64,000 nt of DNA from Paenibacillus sp. FSL R5-0912 (GCF_000758605.1 NZ_CP009282.1:5208001-5272000); one strand, 5' to 3'. Positions 17,128 to 26,283 are shown, numbered from the stretch's first letter. The notes: generated by a model not told the origin, from the letters alone. Program-made: numbers and translations.

Positions 17128-17156
17128 ATTTTATCAATAATGATAATTATTATCAA
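17128..17156 (-). promoter_or_regulatory. Minus-strand promoter with an embedded Fur-type box
   Basis: TTGATA (17156-17151) and TAAAAT (17133-17128) are 17 bp apart on the minus strand. The spacer and -35 contain AATAATGATAATTATTATC (17136-17154), which matches the classical 19-bp Fur consensus at 17 positions. Transcription would run leftwards into the DUF1540 terminator and, if read through, antisense to that gene. No minus-strand gene follows before 16551. PerR or Zur boxes are similar in shape. Confidence 0.55.
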
Positions 17157-17175
17157 GTGTTTCTTTCAAAAATGA

Positions 17176-17226
17176 AAATAAATCACTATAACCAGAGTGA
17201 ATTACCCTGGATATAGTGATTTATTT
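17176..17226 (-). terminator. Terminator after metE
   Basis: Fifteen-base perfect arms (17176-17190 and 17212-17226) plus an inner CCAG/CTGG pair form a long hairpin 35 bp after the metE stop, followed on the minus strand by an AT-rich tract with T4 and T5 runs. Confidence 0.75.
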
Positions 17227-17260
17227 GTGTCCGGCAGCTACCACAGATTAGCTAAAACGT

Positions 17261-19561
17261 TTATCGGCTGACTGCTCCGCTCTTCTCCCGTACAAGGACC
17301 GCAGCCCTCACCATATTACGAAGCGCGGCTGTGGTCTCTTCCCATCCGCGAGTCTTCAATCCGCAGTCCGGATTAATCCAGAACTGCTGCACATCAAGAG
17401 CGCGCAGCGCCCGCTCGATGGCCGAAGTCATCTCCTCTACGACCGGAACCCGCGGGCTGTGGATATCATACACTCCAAGTCCAATGCCCTTGTCATATTC
17501 CTGCTCCTCGAAGCTGACGATCAGCTCCCCGTGGCTGCGGGAGGTCTCAATCGAGATGACATCCGCATCCATTGCGGAGATCGAACCGATCATGTCGTTG
17601 AATTCGCTGTAGCACATATGCGTATGCACCTGGGTCGTATCCTTGACATGGTTCGTCGCGATCCGGAACGACTTCACAGCCCAGTTCAGGTAGTGCTCAT
17701 GATCCCCCGCCTTCAGAGGCAAGCCTTCGCGGATGGCCGGTTCATCGACCTGGATCATCTCAATGCCCGCCTCCTCCAGGGCTGTTACCTCATGGCGCAG
17801 CGCAAGTGCGATTTGCCCTGCAACGGCTTCACGGCTGAGATCATCGCGGACAAAGGACCAGTTCAGGATCGTGACCGGGCCCGTCAGCATCCCCTTGACC
17901 GGCAGCTTCGTCAGCGACTGGGCATACAGGCTTTCTTTGACGGTCATCGGCTCGATAAAAGCAACATCGGCATAGATAACCGGCGGCTTCACGCAGCGTG
18001 AGCCATACGATTGAACCCAGCCGCCTCCGGTGAAGAGATAACCGGCCAGCTTCTCCCCGAAGAATTCGACCATATCTGTCCGCTCAAACTCCCCGTGTAC
18101 CAGTACGTCAAGCCCAAGCTCCTCCTGAAGGGTGATAGCCTCAGCGATTTGACGCTTGATGAACCCGTCATAACGCTCCTGGGTCCATACCCCCTTGCGC
18201 CACTTCAGCCGGGCCTGGCGGACCTCAGCTGTCTGCGGGAAGCTGCCGATAGTGGTTGTAGGCAGCAGCGGTAACCGCCACTTCTCCTGCTGAACCTTCA
18301 ACCGCTCTACAAAAGGAAGACTGCGGTTGTCCGGCAGCTTCTCCAATGAGCGCACCTGCTCAGCTACATCCTCACGCCCACGTTCCGGAAGGGCACGGAA
18401 TACAGCAAGCATCTCACGATTTGCAGCGAGCTCCGCTGCATAACGTTCAGTCCCCCCGTTTGCAGCTGCCGCAATTAGAACCAGCTCTTTAAGCTTCTCA
18501 TTGGCGAAGGCTAATGCATTCTTGACCGCGGATTTCAGTTTATTTTCCCCTTCGACTGTAACGGGCACATGCAGCAGGCTCGAGGCGGGCTGAAGAATCA
18601 GCTGCTCTTGTGGCACATATTTCTGCAGATCAGCAACCAGCTCCAGCTTGGCATCTATATCCGAAAGCCAGATATTGCGTCCGTCGATAATTCCGGCAGC
18701 CAAGGTCTTATCCTGCGGCCAGCCCAGCCGGGCAATGGACTCCAGGTTCTTGCCTCCATCATGGACGAAATCCAGGCCCAGACCTTGCACTGGCAATTCC
18801 AGCAAGGCTTCCAGCGGCTCGGCAGCTTCGAAATACGTCTGCACAATAACATTAAGGCCCGGTACTGAAGCGGCGATCTCCCCGTAGATTGTCTTAAGCA
18901 ATGTGATGTCCTCTGCCGTTATACCCGTTACAATTGCCGGCTCATCGATCTGTACCCAGGCCACGCCTTCTTGCAGCAGCTCCTGCAATAGCTGCACGTA
19001 TACCGGCAGGAAGCGGGCAGCAACTGCGGATATTTCGGCAGCCGGGAAGCCCTTGGACAGCTTGAGGAAGGTATAGAGCCCTACTATAACAGGCTTGCCT
19101 TGTATGCCCGCCCGCTCTTTAGCGAACCGGTAGGCTGCCAGCGGCTTATTCTCTGTCAGGACAGGTGTAATGCTGCCAATCTCAGGCACGATATAATGGT
19201 AGTTCGTATTGAACCATTTGGTCATCTCGCAGGCTGTAGCCCCTGCATTGCCGCGGGCCATGGCAAAGTACAAGTCGAGCGGAATCTCTCCACCCTGATA
19301 ACCATAGCGCGCCGGTACAATTCCGAACATCGCTGCTGTATCCAGTACATGATCATAGAAGGTGAAGTCGCCCACCGGAATCAGCTCTATGCCAGCCTGC
19401 TGCTGGGTTTGTAAATGCTGTAGCTGAATTTCTTCCATCTGCGAGCGGAAATTCTGCTCATCTATTTTCCCGGCCCAGTAAGCCTCCAATGTTTTTTTCC
19501 ATTCGCGGTTCTTGCCGATTCTCGGATAGCCGAGGCTGCTTGTCTTAATTCCTTTGCTCAT
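17261..19561 (-). CDS. metE: Cobalamin-independent methionine synthase
   Basis: A 766-residue cytoplasmic enzyme that transfers the methyl group of methyltetrahydrofolate-triglutamate to homocysteine. Full length for the family. N-terminal barrel: SLGYPRIGKNREWKKTLEAYW. Catalytic C-terminal barrel: LPTTTIGSFPQT, then the zinc ligands in QVHTHMCYSEF (His and Cys) and NPDCGLKTRGW (Cys), and the homocysteine-binding stretch IEMIQVDEPAIREGLPL. I see no SAM (S-box) or T-box riboswitch upstream; the 250-bp leader contains only hairpins. It ends at a strong hairpin. Confidence 0.96.
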   Translation of the reverse strand: MSKGIKTSSLGYPRIGKNREWKKTLEAYWAGKIDEQNFRSQMEEIQLQHLQTQQQAGIELIPVGDFTFYDHVLDTAAMFGIVPARYGYQGGEIPLDLYFAMARGNAGATACEMTKWFNTNYHYIVPEIGSITPVLTENKPLAAYRFAKERAGIQGKPVIVGLYTFLKLSKGFPAAEISAVAARFLPVYVQLLQELLQEGVAWVQIDEPAIVTGITAEDITLLKTIYGEIAASVPGLNVIVQTYFEAAEPLEALLELPVQGLGLDFVHDGGKNLESIARLGWPQDKTLAAGIIDGRNIWLSDIDAKLELVADLQKYVPQEQLILQPASSLLHVPVTVEGENKLKSAVKNALAFANEKLKELVLIAAAANGGTERYAAELAANREMLAVFRALPERGREDVAEQVRSLEKLPDNRSLPFVERLKVQQEKWRLPLLPTTTIGSFPQTAEVRQARLKWRKGVWTQERYDGFIKRQIAEAITLQEELGLDVLVHGEFERTDMVEFFGEKLAGYLFTGGGWVQSYGSRCVKPPVIYADVAFIEPMTVKESLYAQSLTKLPVKGMLTGPVTILNWSFVRDDLSREAVAGQIALALRHEVTALEEAGIEMIQVDEPAIREGLPLKAGDHEHYLNWAVKSFRIATNHVKDTTQVHTHMCYSEFNDMIGSISAMDADVISIETSRSHGELIVSFEEQEYDKGIGLGVYDIHSPRVPVVEEMTSAIERALRALDVQQFWINPDCGLKTRGWEETTAALRNMVRAAVLVREKSGAVSR

Positions 19562-19691
19562 TTATGTCCGCTCCTCTTGGGTTAAGTTAGGTGCTGCATC
19601 CTTAATCTGCTGCCATCTTACTTTACATTTTCCGCGGTCCGCAACAGATTCCGGGGAGTTTGGCTATACAGATTCCTTATAACAAAAGCAA

Positions 19692-19713
19692 ATCCCCACA
19701 CAAAGCGGGGGAT
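19692..19713 (-). terminator. Hairpin with T-rich tail in the metE upstream region
   Basis: On the minus strand ATCCCC pairs with GGGGAT across a 10-nt loop, followed by TTGCTTTTG. It may be a second terminator for the genes behind metE or a leader element. No riboswitch class fits. Confidence 0.4.
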
Positions 19714-19756
19714 AGCTTCGGGGATCACTCAGGTACTTTACGGGGACCCCGAACAT

Positions 19757-19793
19757 AATAAAAGCCGCAGTCTCCAATGAAGGAGGTGCGGCT
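19757..19793 (-). terminator. Terminator after uppP
   Basis: AGCCGCA / TGCGGCT arms plus inner CTCC/GGAG, followed on the minus strand by TTTTATTAT, 20 bp after the uppP stop. Confidence 0.75.
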
Positions 19794-19813
19794 GTGGCAA
19801 CCGTGCAGACGGC

Positions 19814-20674
19814 TCAGAACCAGATCAGATAGACTACACCGGCGAGAATAATCCGGTAGATGGCGAAGGGCAGCAGCTTAATTCTGTTAATCAGCTTCAG
19901 GAAGAAACGCATCGATAACAGCGCGAACAGGAAGGCGCTGATAAAGCCGGCAATGAAGAACGGCAGGGCATCCAGTGTGAAGTACTGCCAATTCTTCAGC
20001 AGCGAAATCAGGCTCGCTCCGGCCATAATCGGCACAGCCATAATGAAGGTGAAATCGGCAGCCGCGCGGTGGCTCATCCCCAGCAGAACACCGCCGGATA
20101 TCGTCGAGCCGGACCGCGAGAACCCCGGCCACAGGGAGACACACTGGATCAATCCGACCGATAGCGCCTGCCTATATGTAATCTGGTCCACACTCTCTGT
20201 TGTGATGGTTTTGGGTGCAAACCGGTCGGCGCAGATCATAAATACAGCACCTACAACCAGTCCGATCAGCACTGTAGAAGTGGAAAATAAATGCTCATCA
20301 ATGTAGTCCTCGAACAAAAAACCGAATATCCCGGCCGGAATCAGGCCTACGATTACCTGGGCTAACTTCAGACGGCCTTCGGCAGGTGCCTGCGGCTGCC
20401 CCTCAGGCACCACCGTAAGCTCCTTGCGGCTGAATTTCTTCAGTCCGAGCAGATCGATGAACCGGTTACGGAAAATAATTACTACAGCAAGGATGGAGCC
20501 CAGCTGAATAACAACCTTGAACGTGTTCGCCGTATATTTTCCCAGAAACTCCTGCGATTTAAGCCACATATCATCAACGATGATCATATGGCCTGTTGAG
20601 GATACCGGAGCAAATTCAGTTAGTCCTTCTACAATTCCCAGTATGATTGCTTTGACAATGGTCAGCAGCTCCAT
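19814..20674 (-). CDS. uppP: Undecaprenyl-diphosphate phosphatase (BacA type)
   Basis: A 286-residue membrane enzyme that recycles the lipid carrier for peptidoglycan by removing a phosphate from undecaprenyl pyrophosphate. The two family motifs are present: GLTEFAPVSSTGHM (residues 17-30) and PGFSRSGSTISGG near residue 188. About eight hydrophobic segments are present. BacA-type proteins confer basal bacitracin resistance, which fits with the BceAB transporter encoded nearby. It lies 30 bp after a DedA-family gene in the same direction. Confidence 0.94.
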   Translation of the reverse strand: MELLTIVKAIILGIVEGLTEFAPVSSTGHMIIVDDMWLKSQEFLGKYTANTFKVVIQLGSILAVVIIFRNRFIDLLGLKKFSRKELTVVPEGQPQAPAEGRLKLAQVIVGLIPAGIFGFLFEDYIDEHLFSTSTVLIGLVVGAVFMICADRFAPKTITTESVDQITYRQALSVGLIQCVSLWPGFSRSGSTISGGVLLGMSHRAAADFTFIMAVPIMAGASLISLLKNWQYFTLDALPFFIAGFISAFLFALLSMRFFLKLINRIKLLPFAIYRIILAGVVYLIWF

Positions 20675-20704
20675 GGTTATCCTCCTTTGAATGTTGTTGG
20701 AAAA

Positions 20705-21328
20705 TTATCCCCGGACCTTGCCGGCATTCAGTCTTTTACGGTAATACAGGAATCCGAGCAACAAAAGTCCTGCAGCAATGATGGCATATACTACACTGGA
20801 ATAGGTGCCGATAATACCGGCAATATCCTCCCACGACTCTCCAAGCGCGGCCCCCAGCAGCACCAGCAGCACATTCCAGCCTAAGGTTCCGATCGTTGTA
20901 AACAGCATGAACACGCCGAATTTCATCCCGGACATCCCTGCGGGAATGGAGATCAGACTACGTACGAGCGGAATCATCCGGCAGAAAAGCACGGTCCAGT
21001 AGCCGTATTTGTCAAACCAGGCGTCCGCCTTGCGGATATCCTTCCCGCTGATCCGCAGCAGGCCGCCCCAGCGGTCTACGATCCGCTCCAGTCTGTCCAC
21101 ATCCAGCATCCGTCCGATCCAGTACAGAATCACTGCTCCCAGCAGTGAACCGGCGGTTGAAGCGATCAGCACTCCGGGAATCGTCATGTCAGTCGTAGTG
21201 GTCATGAATCCGCCGAAGGGGAGAATGACCTCTGAGGGAATGGGCGGAAAAACATTCTCCAGCGCCAGCATCAGAAAGATGCCGAAGTATCCGAACTGCT
21301 CCATAAAATCCGTAATCCATGTTTGCAT
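20705..21328 (-). CDS. DedA-family membrane protein
   Basis: A 207-residue membrane protein with the DedA/VTT core: ALENVFPPIPSEVILPFGG near residue 21, then the motif FCRMIPLVRSLISIPAGMSGM near residue 115. DedA proteins take part in envelope homeostasis; recent work names some as undecaprenyl-phosphate flippases (UptA). The position next to uppP, which makes undecaprenyl phosphate, suits that role, but this is inference. It lies 15 bp from the end of bceB. Confidence 0.88.
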   Translation of the reverse strand: MQTWITDFMEQFGYFGIFLMLALENVFPPIPSEVILPFGGFMTTTTDMTIPGVLIASTAGSLLGAVILYWIGRMLDVDRLERIVDRWGGLLRISGKDIRKADAWFDKYGYWTVLFCRMIPLVRSLISIPAGMSGMKFGVFMLFTTIGTLGWNVLLVLLGAALGESWEDIAGIIGTYSSVVYAIIAAGLLLLGFLYYRKRLNAGKVRG

Positions 21329-21343
21329 ATGCGGGCCTCCTGT

Positions 21344-23293
21344 TTAGAGCAGATTTTTCTTGAGATTACGTAAATAACGGCTGCGGATGAAGAAGAAATA
21401 GATTCCCTGGGCTGCCAGATATCCGGCCAGCACTGCCCCTGTCTCGGCCGCAATCGACAGATAGAACAGGCGCTGCAGGGCAATGAAAGCAAAGACGCTG
21501 TGCAATATGGCCAGCAGCACCGGAACGAAGAACATCAGGGCCAGCTGCTGGGTGACGCTGCGGTCCAGCTCCTGATCGGTGAAGCCCATTTTGGACAACG
21601 CAGAATACTGGAAACGGTCATGCTCCAGATCCATGTACAGCCGGAAATACAGGAAGCTTCCTGCCGCGATGAAGAAGACGGTCCCCACCAGGAGGGAAGC
21701 AAACAGCATGGTGCTGTACAGTGTCCGCTGAATCTCAAACAGTGTACCGCTGACCACGACAGCGTAATTTGCCTTCTGCTCATAGGCGACCTTGCCGCCG
21801 TCCGCAAGACTTGAAGCAATGCCTACCGTCTGGGGGAAATCCTCCATGTAAAAGCCGTAGTATATGTCCTGCTGGACCGGAACTATGGTGTTATAGAGAC
21901 TGTCGCTGACCACCAGGCCGCTGAAATCTCCGCCCCCCCGCCCGTCCAGCTCCGGCAGCAGATATTCGGCAACCGGCACATGCTGTGTGTAGCCAATTTC
22001 CCGGATATCTGTTCCCTGCTCCAGCGTATAAGTGGCTTTGACACGCTCACTGATCAGGCTGCGGTCCCGCTGAGAGCCGATCATCACCAGACCGTCGTGT
22101 CCTGCCAGCGGAGGTTCAGAGGAATCGAAGCCGGCATATTGGAGAGCCAGCCTATAGTCACTGTAAGCCATGAGCGGCAACCGTTCGGTATGGTCCGGTC
22201 CGCTCTGCGCGGCCACATCGGCATATTTCACCGGGATCGACAAGGTATCATACGCTAGTCCCAACTGCTTCAGCTCCGACTCGATGCCGTCCAGATCCTG
22301 CACTGCCGTGGAACTGGCCGCTCCGCCTTTGGCGACGTAGCCTACGGCTGCGGGATAATCCAGCTTCAGCTCCCGGGACAGGGTATGGATTGAGGCGAAA
22401 ACGCCCACCGAAGTGAAGGATACCGCCGAGACAATGGTCACCATGAAGAACATCCGCCCGTTATCCTTCCAGCGGTAGGATAAACCCGAGAAGGTGATAA
22501 TCCGCATCCGCTGCCAATAGAAGCGCCGGATTCTTCTCAGCTGTTCCACCACGTGTAGACTCAGCTGTGTATAGAACAGGTAGGTACCCACAACCGTGAT
22601 AGCCACTACCGGGAACATCATCACCTCAACCGTTGTGGCTGTAGTGAGCACTGCCAGCACATAACCGCCAAGCAGCAGCAGAGCGGCGAGCAGCGCCTGC
22701 CAGCGGCGAACGCGCGGCTCCGTATCTCCTCTGCGTCCGCCTTGGAACATTCCCCGCGGCGACTCATTGCCGATAAAAAAGAAGGTGCACAGCGAGATCA
22801 GTACGAACAGCAGCACAAAGCTGATAATAGTCAGCACGGGTGCCTGCCAGCTTAGATGGAAATCCAGCGGGGGAATGCCGAGAAAGGCGGAGCCGATCAT
22901 CAGGAACAGCTTGCCGAGCAGCATCCCGAGCAGTGTGCCGGTGACGATGGCCGAGCCGCCGATCAGCATATTTTCCAGAAACACCATCTTGTTGAGCTGT
23001 TGCTTGGTCATGCCATGCATCAGCAGAATACCGAATTCCAGCTTGCGGGACTGCAGGAAGGAGCCGACGGATACCAGTACGAACAATGAGCAGAAAACAT
23101 AGATGATCCCTTCCGCCATCATCATTGTCTTAGCCGCAGTATCCAGGATCAGATCTCCTGAGATTACCGGATGAAAGATGAACAGGGCACACAGAAAGAA
23201 AATCATCACCGAAAAGGCACTGCTGACGAAGTAGGCGGCATATTTGCGCTTGCTCCGGGTTACATTCCTATAGGCGAATTGCCGAAAGGTCAT
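21344..23293 (-). CDS. bceB: Bacitracin-type ABC transporter permease (BceB-like)
   Basis: A 649-residue permease of the BceB type: ten predicted membrane helices and one large extracellular domain (about 310-510) between helices VII and VIII, with FtsX-like segments at each end (MTFRQFAYRNVTRSKRKYAAYF at the N terminus). Such transporters free lipid II cycle intermediates from peptide antibiotics and also act as the sensor for a BceS-type kinase. It overlaps bceA by 26 bp. Matching kinase and regulator genes lie 2.3 kb away, at 26284-27961. Confidence 0.9.
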   Translation of the reverse strand: MTFRQFAYRNVTRSKRKYAAYFVSSAFSVMIFFLCALFIFHPVISGDLILDTAAKTMMMAEGIIYVFCSLFVLVSVGSFLQSRKLEFGILLMHGMTKQQLNKMVFLENMLIGGSAIVTGTLLGMLLGKLFLMIGSAFLGIPPLDFHLSWQAPVLTIISFVLLFVLISLCTFFFIGNESPRGMFQGGRRGDTEPRVRRWQALLAALLLLGGYVLAVLTTATTVEVMMFPVVAITVVGTYLFYTQLSLHVVEQLRRIRRFYWQRMRIITFSGLSYRWKDNGRMFFMVTIVSAVSFTSVGVFASIHTLSRELKLDYPAAVGYVAKGGAASSTAVQDLDGIESELKQLGLAYDTLSIPVKYADVAAQSGPDHTERLPLMAYSDYRLALQYAGFDSSEPPLAGHDGLVMIGSQRDRSLISERVKATYTLEQGTDIREIGYTQHVPVAEYLLPELDGRGGGDFSGLVVSDSLYNTIVPVQQDIYYGFYMEDFPQTVGIASSLADGGKVAYEQKANYAVVVSGTLFEIQRTLYSTMLFASLLVGTVFFIAAGSFLYFRLYMDLEHDRFQYSALSKMGFTDQELDRSVTQQLALMFFVPVLLAILHSVFAFIALQRLFYLSIAAETGAVLAGYLAAQGIYFFFIRSRYLRNLKKNLL

Positions 23294-24038
23294 GGCCGGC
23301 TCCTCCCAGCAGCGACAGCATGTCGATGATATTCTGGAAGAATGCGGCTCTGCTGCTGCCCCGGTACATCTCGCTGTAGAAACGGCCGTCTTTGATAAAA
23401 ATCACCCGGTGGCAAAAGCTCGCTGCCACCGCGTCATGCGTAACCATCAGCACAGTGGCCCCCTCGGCTTCATTCACTTCAGCCAGCAGCCCCATCACTT
23501 CTTCCGATGCCTTGGAATCCAGACTGCCGGTGGGTTCATCCGCCAGAATCAGCGAAGGGCGGTGGATCATCGCCCGGGCAATGGCTACACGCTGCATCTG
23601 GCCGCCGGAGATTTCATAGGTGCGTTTGTTCAGCAGCCCGGCAATATCCAGCCTGGAGGCCACTTCGGCCAGCCGCTTTTCCATTTCCGCAACGGAACTC
23701 CCGCTTAGCGTCAGCGGCAATACTACATTCTCTTCTACCGTGAGCGTGTCCAGCAGATTGAAATGCTGGAATACAAACCCCAGCTCCTTGCGGCGGAACA
23801 GCGCCTTCTCTTTACGGCCCAGCAGGTTAGGGTCCCGGCCGCTGATCATTACCTGGCCTGAGGTGGGTTCATCAATCGTCGCGATAACATTGAGCAGCGT
23901 GGTTTTGCCGCTGCCGGACGGGCCCATAATTCCGACGAATTCCCCCTTCTCTACGGCGAACCGGATATGGTTCAGCGCGTGAATGGATACCTTGCCTTCA
24001 TATATTTTGGATAAATTGTGTACGTCTAATAGGGGCAA
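23268..24038 (-). CDS. bceA: Bacitracin-type ABC transporter ATP-binding protein (BceA-like)
   Basis: A 256-residue MacB/LolD-type ATPase. Walker A GPSGSGKTT (residues 39-47), signature SGGQMQRVAIARA (about 143), Walker B LILADEPTG (about 163) and the switch His in VLMVTHD are all intact. It energises BceB in resistance against bacitracin-like or lantibiotic peptides. It overlaps bceB by 26 bp. Its promoter carries a -10 box at 24073-24078 with repeated CTTACA words further upstream that may bind the BceR-type regulator. Confidence 0.92.
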   Translation of the reverse strand: MPLLDVHNLSKIYEGKVSIHALNHIRFAVEKGEFVGIMGPSGSGKTTLLNVIATIDEPTSGQVMISGRDPNLLGRKEKALFRRKELGFVFQHFNLLDTLTVEENVVLPLTLSGSSVAEMEKRLAEVASRLDIAGLLNKRTYEISGGQMQRVAIARAMIHRPSLILADEPTGSLDSKASEEVMGLLAEVNEAEGATVLMVTHDAVAASFCHRVIFIKDGRFYSEMYRGSSRAAFFQNIIDMLSLLGGAGHDLSAIRL

Positions 24039-24072
24039 GGGCTACCGCTCCTCTTTCACCTGGATTGCTTTC

Positions 24073-24137
24073 ATTATACAAACTGTAAACTAATGCTGCT
24101 ATTTCTGAAACTTACAGCTACCTTACAGTATTGTAAG
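24073..24137 (-). promoter_or_regulatory. Promoter and candidate BceR operator of bceAB
   Basis: TATAAT on the minus strand (24078-24073) lacks a good -35. Upstream lie CTTACAG (24111-24117) and the perfect inverted repeat CTTACA-GTAT-TGTAAG (24122-24137). This layout fits activation by an OmpR-type regulator. BceR sites in B. subtilis also contain TGTAA half-sites. Confidence 0.5.
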
Positions 24138-24287
24138 CACAGTTGTAGTTGATAGTTGACAGTGTAGAAATAAAGCCTTATATTTAAATGCATGAGCATG
24201 CATGTATTTTATGGAGAGCCGATTTTTACCATAATCCTCCCCCTGCCGCATGCCAATTCCAGATGGAACGAAGGAGCGCGACGAATA

Positions 24288-25325
24288 ATGAAGGATCTGT
24301 TCACCCCCTATGAGTATAAGAGCCTGAAGCTGAAGAACCGGGTAGTTATGCCGCCTATGTGCCAGTATTCGGTCACCAATAAAGATGGAATCGCTACAGA
24401 TTGGCATTATAACCATTATGTGAGCCGTGCAGTCGGCGGTGCCGGACTGATTATTGTAGAGATGGCTGATGTTGACCCGGATGGCCGTATCACCGACTAT
24501 GATCTGGGACTCTGGTCCGATGAACAGATCCCTGCCCTGGCCCGGATCGTGGAGGCCAGCCATGCCTACGGTGCCAAAGTGGGGATTCAGGTCGCCCATG
24601 CCGGACGCAAGGCCGAGGATGCCGTGCTTCCTGTCTCCTCTTCCGCTATTCCTTTTGACGATAAGTCCACTACTCCGCATGCCTTGACTACGGAAGAAGT
24701 GAAAGCTATGGTAGGCAAATTCAAGCTGGGTGTGCAGCGGGCTGTTCAGGCCGGCTTCGATGTCATTGAACTGCATGGTGCCCACGGCTATCTGATTCAC
24801 CAGTTCCACTCACCGCTGACCAACCAGAGAACGGATGAATACGGACAGGACCGGACGCTGTTCGGCCGGGAAGTGATTGCCGCCGCGAAGAGCGTAATGC
24901 CTGAGGGTATGCCGCTGATCATGCGCATTTCCGCGCAGGAATACGTTGAGGGCGGCTATGGACTCACCGAGAGCCTGGAAATCAGCAGAGCTTATAAGGA
25001 AGCCGGAGCGGATATCTTCCACATCAGTGCAGGCGGTGAAGGCCCGATAGCTGCAGCCGGCAGACCGGGCACCCATGCTGCCTATCAGGTGCCGCTGGCC
25101 AGAGCTATCAAGCAGGAGCTGAATGTTCCGGTGATTGCCGTCGGCCGGCTGGATGAAGCGGTACTCGCCAATGCGGTCATCGGTAATGAAGAGGCTGATC
25201 TCGTAGCGGTTGGACGGGGCATGCTGAGAAATCCTTACTGGACGCTGGAAGCTGGTGTAGTACTCGGCAAAGACGCGGGCGTTCCCACGCAGTATGAGTT
25301 CGGGTTTCCCCGCGCCGCCAAATAA
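24288..25325 (+). CDS. namA: Old Yellow Enzyme-type NADPH dehydrogenase (YqjM/NamA)
   Basis: A 345-residue FMN-dependent ene-reductase that reduces electrophilic double bonds with NADPH. It starts KDLFTPYEYKSLKLKNRVVM; PPMCQYS contains the flavin-tuning Cys (about residue 26) of the YqjM class. HAGRKAE and ELHGAHGYLIHQF (about 160-180) supply FMN and substrate-binding residues. VGRGMLRNPYW near the C terminus is the phosphate site. Start ATG 24288 follows AAGGAG. A MarR regulator lies 95 bp downstream, in the same direction. Confidence 0.93.
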   Translation: MKDLFTPYEYKSLKLKNRVVMPPMCQYSVTNKDGIATDWHYNHYVSRAVGGAGLIIVEMADVDPDGRITDYDLGLWSDEQIPALARIVEASHAYGAKVGIQVAHAGRKAEDAVLPVSSSAIPFDDKSTTPHALTTEEVKAMVGKFKLGVQRAVQAGFDVIELHGAHGYLIHQFHSPLTNQRTDEYGQDRTLFGREVIAAAKSVMPEGMPLIMRISAQEYVEGGYGLTESLEISRAYKEAGADIFHISAGGEGPIAAAGRPGTHAAYQVPLARAIKQELNVPVIAVGRLDEAVLANAVIGNEEADLVAVGRGMLRNPYWTLEAGVVLGKDAGVPTQYEFGFPRAAK

Positions 25326-25420
25326 TTGAGTATTCCCTGCGGTGTCCTTCTCATCTTCCAGATGATATACTAAAGTGAAATTTATATTCATGAATGGCAT
25401 GCACCGGGAGGATTGAAGAC

Positions 25421-25855
25421 ATGAAGAACACCCCTGCAAATGACCTGATATCCAGCTGGTTGTCACTCTCTCATATACAAATTAATGTTGCCGCTGCACT
25501 TGAAGCAAAGCTGGTGGAGAACTATCAGTTATCGCTCAAGGAGTTCTACGTACTGCTGTTTCTGTCCGAGGCACCCGAGAAGAAGCTGAAGCTCCAGCAG
25601 CTTGAGTCCATGGTCGGGCTGAGCCAGAGCGCCGTATCCCGGCTGGTCAGCCGGTTCGAAGCCAAAGGCTGCGGCGCGCTGGAGCGCAAGGTCTGTGATG
25701 ATGACCGCAGAAGCATCTATACCTCTTTAACTGACATCGGTCAGAATAAGGTGGACCGGGCGCAGGTGACCGTAAATGAAGTGCTGCAGGAAGCCTTTCC
25801 TGTAGCCGATATACAGCAGCTGCTGGAACAGCTTGTGCAGCTGAAACAGCAATAG
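25421..25855 (+). CDS. MarR-family transcriptional regulator
   Basis: A 144-residue winged-helix regulator: LQQLESMVGLSQSAVSRLVSRFEAKG (about 60-90) is the DNA-reading helix region and ERKVCDDDRRSIYTSLTDIGQ the wing. A single Cys lies in that wing. It follows namA and may control it, because OYE genes are often governed by electrophile-sensing MarR proteins; that is inference. Start ATG 25421 follows GGGAGG. Confidence 0.88.
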   Translation: MKNTPANDLISSWLSLSHIQINVAAALEAKLVENYQLSLKEFYVLLFLSEAPEKKLKLQQLESMVGLSQSAVSRLVSRFEAKGCGALERKVCDDDRRSIYTSLTDIGQNKVDRAQVTVNEVLQEAFPVADIQQLLEQLVQLKQQ

Positions 25856-25881
25856 ACCCGGGCAGAGCGCCTGCCGGGTGA

Positions 25882-25914
25882 ACCCGCCGTCCCTTACAGG
25901 GGCGGCGGGTTTTT
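25882..25914 (+). terminator. Terminator after the namA-marR unit
   Basis: ACCCGCCG / CGGCGGGT with an inner GTCCC-GGGG stem, followed by TTTTT. A second small hairpin (CCCGG/CCGGG) precedes it. Confidence 0.85.
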
Positions 25915-25986
25915 GATATGCAGCACCGAACCTGATACGCCCCCTGAGCATACAACGTACTAAACGAAGAATAGCGGGGTGTACGC

Positions 25987-26262
25987 ATGTTGTTCACAGT
26001 AATGCAGCTGATTGGCGGTATCATTCTCTCTGTAGGCTGGGTTCCACAGATTCTGCAAATCATCAAGACCCGGTCTGTCACAGACCTTAGCTTGAAATCC
26101 TACCTGCTGATGCTGCTGGGCATCGCCCTGATGGAGGCTTATGCGGTAAATCTGGCCGCTCACGGGGTTGGGCTCGCTTTTCTGATCACCAATACCCTGT
26201 CGCTGGCGGTTGTAACAACGGTCGTCCTCCTGATTATCCGCTACCGGGCAAGCAGTAAATAG
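25987..26262 (+). CDS. PQ-loop / SemiSWEET-like small membrane protein
   Basis: A 91-residue protein with three hydrophobic helices and one PQ-loop repeat: GWVPQILQIIKTRS (residues 18-31), then SYLLMLLGIALMEAYAVNL. Bacterial SemiSWEETs of this size dimerise to form a sugar-conducting channel. The match is to the family; the substrate is unknown. It is convergent with bceS and ends 21 bp from it. Confidence 0.78.
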   Translation: MLFTVMQLIGGIILSVGWVPQILQIIKTRSVTDLSLKSYLLMLLGIALMEAYAVNLAAHGVGLAFLITNTLSLAVVTTVVLLIIRYRASSK

Positions 26263-26283
26263 GCAGAAATGCCGCCCCCTGTG

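Noticed and set aside
16866..17156. A 96-codon minus-strand protein over the DUF1540 gene
   Set aside because: Isoleucine run and no ribosome site; it mirrors a well-supported small gene. The region is kept only as a possible antisense RNA.
19562..19813. SAM or T-box riboswitch upstream of metE
   Set aside because: I looked for the S-box core and the T-box bulge on the minus strand and found neither; only simple hairpins are present.
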